DNA of 10,676 bases, from NCBI GenBank assembly GCA_964544115.1, contig CAZJBP010000128.1, positions 1 to 10,676 of the forward strand. Reading direction: 5' to 3'. This DNA is from CAZJBP01 sp964544115. GTDB taxonomy: Bacteria > Verrucomicrobiota > Kiritimatiellia > UBA8416 > JADHWI01. Made by a program: the position numbers and the translations under genes. Positions 7,084-10,676 of this stretch are shown one piece after another (positions within the stretch are counted from its first letter, which is position 1; each line of letters starts with the position of its first letter). The notes under the pieces are model-generated. The model had not been told where the DNA came from, did no database searches, and was given only the letters and a program-made list of their open reading frames with translations.

Positions 7084-7641
7084 ATGGACACGGCGCAACC
7101 GAGCTTTGCATCCGACCCCGACGGCAGGCCGCCGACCGGCGACCTCCTCTCCGCCCTGACCCCGCGGGGGCACGAGTACTATATGGACCAGGCGTTGCGC
7201 CAGGCGCGCCGGGCGGCTGAAGCCGGCGAGGTCCCCACCGGGTGCGTCATCGCGGGCCCTCCCGGCGAGGACGGGGCGCGTGCCATCATCGGCCGCGCCC
7301 ACAACCAGGTCGAACTGCTGAAGGACCCCACGGCGCACGCGGAGATGATTGCGATCACGCAGGCCGCGTCGGCTCTCGGAGACTGGCGGCTGGAAGACAC
7401 CGTGCTCTACGTCACCAAGGAACCCTGCTCGATGTGCGCGGGGGCCATCATTCTCGCCCGCGTGCCCCTCGTCGTCTACGGATGCCCAGACCCGAAGCGC
7501 GGCGGGAACTCCGTCTTCAGCATCCTGAACCACCCCGGGTTGAACCACCGCTGCGAGGTGGTCGCCGGCGTGCGCGAGGGCGAGTGCCGGGACGTGCTGC
7601 AGGCGTTCTTTGCCGAACGGCGCCGCGAGCCGGCGGAGTAA
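7084..7641 (+). CDS. tadA: tRNA-specific adenosine deaminase TadA
   Basis: A 185-aa zinc-dependent deaminase that converts A34 to inosine in the tRNA-Arg(ACG) anticodon. The catalytic motif HAEMIAI (85-91) supplies the zinc ligand His85 and proton shuttle Glu87, and PCSMCAGAI (114-122) supplies zinc ligands Cys115 and Cys118; these correspond to His57, Glu59, Cys87 and Cys90 of E. coli TadA. RAHNQVE (71-77) and DPTAHAE fit the tRNA-binding core, and LNHRCEVVAGV (153-163) the C-terminal part. The family core starts at HEYYMDQALRQA (30-41), so the internal ATG at 7183 lies inside conserved sequence. ATG 7084 adds about 29 non-conserved residues and has no ribosome site. VPTGCV (50-55) replaces the usual VPVGAV. 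It lies 46 bp after the ABC operon and could be read through from it or use its own promoter. Confidence 0.95.
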   Translation: MDTAQPSFASDPDGRPPTGDLLSALTPRGHEYYMDQALRQARRAAEAGEVPTGCVIAGPPGEDGARAIIGRAHNQVELLKDPTAHAEMIAITQAASALGDWRLEDTVLYVTKEPCSMCAGAIILARVPLVVYGCPDPKRGGNSVFSILNHPGLNHRCEVVAGVREGECRDVLQAFFAERRREPAE

Positions 7642-7668
7642 CTTGCCCCCACCCCGCACCCGCAGCGA

Positions 7669-8589
7669 TCAGCGGCTTTCGTTGAACGGGCAGACGGCGT
7701 CGATCGTGTCCGCGCCCGCCAGCAGCATGATGAGCCGGTCGACGCCCAGGGCCACTCCGCCGCACGGGGGCATGTCGGCCAGCGCCGCCAGGAACTCCTC
7801 ATCGATGGCGTACACGTCCCGTCCGTCCTCGCGGCGCAGGCGCGCGCAGGCCTCGAACCGCCGTCGCTGCTCAACAGGATCGGTCAGCTCAGAGTAGGCA
7901 TTCGCCAGCTCCAGCCCCCCGGCGTAAAGCTCCCAGCGCTCCGCCACCGTCGCGCCTCCGGAGTCCGTGCGACAGCGCGCCAGGGCAGCCGCCTCACGCG
8001 GGTAGTCGATCAAGACCACCGGCCTGTCCGTGGGAAGGGCCGGTTCCACCCGCTGCACCAGATCCAGGTCGAACCGGTCGGCGTCATACGCGGCCACGGG
8101 ATCCCACCCGGCGAAGCGCCCGAACGCCTCGCGCACGCTCAGAACGTGCCACGGTGCAGCCACGTCCAACGGCGCCCCGCCCTCGCGCGCCGGCAGGCGA
8201 CAGGAGCCCGTCGCGCCTTCCGCCACGGCCTGCAGCAGGCCGCGCGTCTCCTCCAGCACGCCGCGATAATCGGTGTCCGCGCAGTACCATTCGAGCATCG
8301 TGTATTCGGGGCGATGGCGGCTGCCGCGCTCGCCACGGCGGAAGCAGGGCCCGACCTGGAAGATCCGGCGGGCGCCCGCGGCCAGCAGGCGCTTCATGTG
8401 CAGTTCCGGAGAGGTGCGCAGGAAGGCCTCGCCTGATGGCTCGGCGTCGATGTGGGGTTCCAGGGCCGGCTTTCTCACCCGGACGGGCGTCTCGACTTCG
8501 AGATAGTCGCGGGAAATGAAATAGCCGCGGACGGCCTGAAGCGCCCGGTGGCGCAGGGCCAGGAGTTCGGTAAGCGACAAAGGCTTCAT
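7669..8589 (-). CDS. epmA: EF-P (R)-beta-lysyl ligase EpmA (PoxA/GenX/YjeA)
   Basis: A 306-aa class II LysRS paralogue lacking the anticodon-binding domain, slightly shorter than the 325-aa E. coli EpmA. It activates (R)-beta-lysine with ATP and attaches it to a lysine of EF-P. Motif 2 is FRRGERGSRHRPEYTMLEWY (83-102), the EpmA version of the class II arginine loop. Motif 3 is GVALGVDRLIMLL (278-290). The Ala in GVALG, where LysRS has Gly, is the position I recall as favouring beta-lysine over alpha-lysine in E. coli (A298). The N-terminal EVETPV (31-36) belongs to the substrate pocket. Its substrate gene efp lies 45 bp upstream on the same strand, a strong functional link. No beta-lysine-making 2,3-aminomutase (EpmB) is in the window. 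The ribosome site is weak (GAGG about 11 nt upstream), so coupling to efp may help translation. Confidence 0.94.
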   Translation of the reverse strand: MKPLSLTELLALRHRALQAVRGYFISRDYLEVETPVRVRKPALEPHIDAEPSGEAFLRTSPELHMKRLLAAGARRIFQVGPCFRRGERGSRHRPEYTMLEWYCADTDYRGVLEETRGLLQAVAEGATGSCRLPAREGGAPLDVAAPWHVLSVREAFGRFAGWDPVAAYDADRFDLDLVQRVEPALPTDRPVVLIDYPREAAALARCRTDSGGATVAERWELYAGGLELANAYSELTDPVEQRRRFEACARLRREDGRDVYAIDEEFLAALADMPPCGGVALGVDRLIMLLAGADTIDAVCPFNESR

Positions 8590-8634
8590 TCGCCGCGCCG
8601 CCTCAGTTCCGCGGCGCCACGGGCCGCGAGAGAT

Positions 8635-9198
8635 TCACTTCTTCGCCACGCGGTCGGCGTACTCGTACGTGCGCGTATCGATCCGCACCACGTCGCCCTC
8701 GTTGACAAACAGCGGCACCGCCACCTCGAACCCGCCATCGAGCTTCGCCGGCTTCTGTACGTTGGTGGCGGTGTTGCCGCGGGCGCCGGGCTCGGTGTAG
8801 ACGACGCGCTTCTCGACAAACGTCGGCAGCGTAACCGCCACGGGCTGGTTGTTGAAGAAGAGCACGTCGACCTTGATGTCCTCGATGAGGAAGAACCGGG
8901 CGTCCCCGAGCACCTCGCCGCTGATGAGAATCTGCTCGTAGTCGCTGTCGAGAAACACGTAGTGGTCGCTTTCGGCGTACGAATACGTCATCGACCGCTC
9001 GGACAGGTCCGGCTTGTCGATGACGTCGTTCGAGCGGTAGGTCTTGGTCGTGGACACGCCCGTCAGCATGTTGCGCATGCGGCAGAAGTAGATCGCCTGC
9101 CCCTTGCCCGGCTTGTTGAAATTGAACTCGGTGATGAGGTAAGGCTGTCCATCCAGCTGAACGCGCAAGCCTTTTCGCAGGTCCGATGCCGTGTACAT
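8635..9198 (-). CDS. efp: Translation elongation factor P
   Basis: A 187-aa EF-P (E. coli: 188 aa) that binds between ribosomal P and E sites and rescues ribosomes stalled at polyproline. It has three beta-barrel domains at about 1-65, 66-127 and 130-187. The loop at the tip of domain I reads NKPGKGQA, with Lys32 (codon 9103-9105) at the position of E. coli Lys34, the residue lysylated by EpmA. The adjacent epmA gene agrees with that modification type and argues against the rhamnose-arginine (EarP) or unmodified-loop types. Domain III has VPLFVNEGDVVRIDTRTYEY (164-183), with Tyr where a Gly is usual (TRTGEY). ATG 9198 is preceded by GGAGAG a few nucleotides upstream; the open frame extends further to 9261, but those residues match nothing in EF-P and would cover the leader hairpin. 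Confidence 0.97.
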   Translation of the reverse strand: MYTASDLRKGLRVQLDGQPYLITEFNFNKPGKGQAIYFCRMRNMLTGVSTTKTYRSNDVIDKPDLSERSMTYSYAESDHYVFLDSDYEQILISGEVLGDARFFLIEDIKVDVLFFNNQPVAVTLPTFVEKRVVYTEPGARGNTATNVQKPAKLDGGFEVAVPLFVNEGDVVRIDTRTYEYADRVAKK

Positions 9199-9216
9199 GT
9201 GACTCTCCGCTCCGTC

Positions 9217-9236
9217 GGCCGGCCACGTTGCCGGCC
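9217..9236 (-). promoter_or_regulatory. GC hairpin in the efp leader
   Basis: GGCCGGC (9217-9223) and GCCGGCC (9230-9236) form a 7-bp all-GC stem with a 6-nt loop, located between the predicted efp start of transcription (about 9251) and its Shine-Dalgarno sequence. There is no following T-run on the minus strand, so it is not a standard terminator. It may stabilise the leader or modulate ribosome access. Confidence 0.4.
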
Positions 9237-9257
9237 TCGATTGACTGACGGCCGCGC

Positions 9258-9286
9258 ACACTAGGCCGACCGGGGGCGGTTGTCAA
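9258..9286 (-). promoter_or_regulatory. Predicted promoter of efp-epmA
   Basis: Read leftward, TTGACA (9281-9286, exact -35 consensus), 17 bp, then TAGTGT (9258-9263). Spacing is ideal; the -10 matches TATAAT at three positions. It lies in the 102-bp gap between murG and efp and would give a leader of about 50 nt. It makes efp-epmA a transcription unit that can be separate from murG. Confidence 0.55.
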
Positions 9287-9293
9287 TGACAAC
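9279..9293. repeat. 15-bp palindrome over the efp -35 box
   Basis: GTTGTCA (9279-9285) and TGACAAC (9287-9293) are exact reverse complements around a single A. An outer pair, CCGGTC (9297-9302 on the plus strand) with GACCGG (9268-9273), encloses it loosely and reaches into the murG stop codon. The right half of the palindrome (as read leftward) is the -35 TTGACA. It may be an operator, a weak murG 3' stem, or the by-product of a -35 facing its own mirror image. Confidence 0.45.
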
Positions 9294-9300
9294 GAACCGG

Positions 9301-10368
9301 TCAGGCCTTCTCTTCCACCACGTTGGCGATCAGCGCGGCGGCGTCGGGCATGGCCCGGGCGCGCGCGGCCGCCCGCATGGCGTCGAGCTTGGCGGCATCC
9401 GTGCGGCAGCCGTCGATGTAGGCGGCCAAGCGCTCGGGGGTCAGGTCCGACTGCGGCATCCAGTCCGCCGCCCCGGAGGCCTGTGTGACGCGCGCGTTGT
9501 GCGTCTGGTGGTCGCGGCGCGCCGACGGCAGCGGCACGAGCAGCGCGGGCACGCCGCAGGCCTGAAGCTCGGCGCAGCTGGCCGCTCCGGCGCGGCTGAT
9601 CGCCAGGTCGGCCGCGGCGTAGGCGCGCCCCATCTCCCGCAGGAACCCGAACACGGCACACGGTACCCCGGCCGTGGCATAGGCGGCGCGCACCGCGGCC
9701 TCGTCCGCAAGGCCGGACAAATGCACCACCTGCAGCGGCACACCCCGCCGGTGCAACGAACAGATCGCCTCGGTGGCAACCTCGTTCAGGCGGTGCGCGC
9801 CCTGGCTGCCGCCCATCACCAGCACGGTGAACATCCCCGGCTGCACGACACCCGCAGCAAAGCGATCATCGAGATCCCCGCGAATCGGAAACCCGGTCAC
9901 CACCACCTCCGCGCTCTTGAGGTATGCGGCGGCCTCCTGGAAGCCGACCGCCACGGCGTCGGCAAAGCGCGACAGAAAGGCCACGGCGCGCCCGGGCACG
10001 GCGTTGGCCTCGTGCAACACGGTGGGAATATGCAGCGATCGCGCCGCCAGGACGGGCCCCACGGAGGCGTAGCTGCCCATGGCAACCACGACGTCAGGGC
10101 GCCAGGTCTTCATGTGGCGCCGGCTGATCAGCACGGCGCGCACGAGCTGGACCACGGCCGATACGGCGCCGGGCGTGAAGCCGGACTGGAACCCCTTGGC
10201 CTTCACGAACACGACGGGGCCGTCCCAGCCCTTCACCGACGCCTGTTCCACGTCGCGCCCGGCCAGCCAGAGCTGGACCTCGTGCCCCCGCCCCTTCAAC
10301 ACCTGGGCCACCGCCAGCCCGGGAAAGATGTGCCCACCCGTCCCCCCGCATGCCACCGCCACCCTCAT
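9301..10368 (-). CDS. murG: UDP-GlcNAc:undecaprenyl-PP-MurNAc-pentapeptide GlcNAc transferase MurG
   Basis: A 355-aa GT-B glycosyltransferase, the same length as E. coli MurG. It acts at the inner face of the cytoplasmic membrane and converts lipid I to lipid II. The N-terminal acceptor domain has the glycine-rich loop GGTGGHIFPGLAVA (8-21), a second G-loop VAMGSYASVGPVLAA and the HEANAVPGRA segment (HEQN in E. coli). The C-terminal UDP-GlcNAc domain has VMGGSQGAHRLNE, SRAGAASCAELQACGVPALLVPLP and the final DHQTHNA (DRQQYWNA-like). ATG 10368 starts exactly at the conserved MRVAVACGGTGGH; a longer frame to 10527 adds a low-complexity basic stretch and would overlap the preceding gene. GGGAGGG (10378-10384) lies about 9-10 nt upstream. 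In many bacteria murG sits in the dcw cluster between ftsW and murC, but here neither neighbour is a cell-wall gene. Confidence 0.96.
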   Translation of the reverse strand: MRVAVACGGTGGHIFPGLAVAQVLKGRGHEVQLWLAGRDVEQASVKGWDGPVVFVKAKGFQSGFTPGAVSAVVQLVRAVLISRRHMKTWRPDVVVAMGSYASVGPVLAARSLHIPTVLHEANAVPGRAVAFLSRFADAVAVGFQEAAAYLKSAEVVVTGFPIRGDLDDRFAAGVVQPGMFTVLVMGGSQGAHRLNEVATEAICSLHRRGVPLQVVHLSGLADEAAVRAAYATAGVPCAVFGFLREMGRAYAAADLAISRAGAASCAELQACGVPALLVPLPSARRDHQTHNARVTQASGAADWMPQSDLTPERLAAYIDGCRTDAAKLDAMRAAARARAMPDAAALIANVVEEKA

Positions 10369-10428
10369 TCGCGCACGCCCTCCCTGCCTCCAGCCGCCAC
10401 CCTTGCCCGCACCGATTGCTTTGCGCGC

Positions 10429-10457
10429 ACAGTCATACATGCGACGCATACGACTGT
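10429..10457. repeat. Imperfect 29-bp inverted repeat upstream of murG
   Basis: Outer arms ACAGTC (10429-10434) and GACTGT (10452-10457) are exact complements, and an inner palindrome ATGCG-A-CGCAT occupies 10439-10449, with a mismatch and a two-base bulge between. It begins three bases past the stop codon of the upstream gene. Without a T-run it is not a canonical terminator; it could stabilise the 3' end or regulate murG. The 91-bp gap shows no convincing promoter. Confidence 0.4.
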
Positions 10458-10459
10458 CA

Positions 10460-10676
10460 TCATAAAGAATGCCGCCAGACGATGTCGTATCCGGAATCGT
10501 CGTATTCCTTTCTGGGCGTCCCGCCATCGTCTCGTTGGTCGGGGCCCAGGCTGTAGAGCACGAATCCGCCCCCCTCGACCTTGTAAACCAGGTCGCCGCC
10601 GGTGAAGGGGTCGCGCCGATCCGCTTCGGCCACGCCCGCGGCCTCCAGCGACGCCGCCCACGTCCCGCCCGTCGCG
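10460..10676 (-). CDS. C-terminal 71 residues of an unrecognised protein with a DPFTGG...YSLGPD...DDGG motif
   Basis: Open on the minus strand from the window edge to TGA at 10460-10462; the start lies outside. The visible tail reads DPFTGGDLVYK (22-32), GGGFVLYSLGPDQRDDGG (35-52) and YDIVW (63-67). The order (D-P-aromatic...G..L.Y, then Y-S-x-G-x-D, then an acidic Asp/Gly loop, then D-I-V) recalls the C-terminal calcium-binding region of GspG-type pseudopilins, and I recall similar tails at the ends of larger uncharacterised proteins in Planctomycetes and Verrucomicrobia. The rest of the protein is needed to identify it. The reading frame is convincing because of the motif; no function is claimed. 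It precedes murG by 91 bp on the same strand. Confidence 0.7.
   Translation of the reverse strand, partial: ATGGTWAASLEAAGVAEADRRDPFTGGDLVYKVEGGGFVLYSLGPDQRDDGGTPRKEYDDSGYDIVWRHSL

Noticed and set aside
7642..7668. Possible bidirectional terminator between convergent tadA and epmA
   Set aside because: Only a 4-bp CCGC/GCGG pairing is visible and there is no T-run on either strand.

Overview
This is a GC-rich bacterial window with tightly packed genes. The taxon cannot be fixed from the sequence. A bacterial NrpR-type regulator, an EpmA/EF-P pair and a protein tail with a DPFTGG...YSLGPD...DDGG signature together suggest the PVC group (Kiritimatiellota, Verrucomicrobiota, Lentisphaerota or Planctomycetota). 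That is an inference from memory of where such proteins occur, not from a search.

Left third (1-3336), nitrogen and redox: two divergent units flank a 376-bp, comparatively AT-rich intergenic region. Leftward runs nrpR (winged helix plus one NrpR/DUF128 sensor domain), followed 13 bp later by the start of an NfnA/SudB-type flavoprotein that leaves the window. Rightward runs gdhA, an NADP-type hexameric glutamate dehydrogenase, closed by a textbook intrinsic terminator. A perfect 27-bp palindrome (11-bp arms, 5-bp centre) lies in the shared intergenic region, over the -35 of a predicted nrpR promoter. The simplest reading is a 2-oxoglutarate-sensing regulator that controls itself, an NADPH-generating flavoenzyme and ammonium assimilation.

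Middle (3379-7641), rightward: two half-size ABC exporters with a 4-bp GTGA overlap form a probable heterodimer. Their NBD deviations (LSLGE in one, Asp for the catalytic Glu in the other) fall on the same composite ATP site. Next comes tadA, the wobble-adenosine tRNA deaminase, which may have its own promoter and a leaderless start.

Right third (7669-10676), leftward: in transcription order, the C-terminus of an unknown protein, murG (peptidoglycan lipid II synthesis), efp (translation factor EF-P) and epmA (EF-P beta-lysyl ligase). efp-epmA is a substrate/modifying-enzyme pair, probably transcribed from a promoter between murG and efp whose -35 is embedded in a small palindrome. tadA and epmA converge with only 27 bp between them.

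The best candidate for something little described is the bacterial NrpR / palindrome / gdhA / Nfn arrangement. No CRISPR array, tRNA, rRNA, insertion sequence or phage gene was seen.
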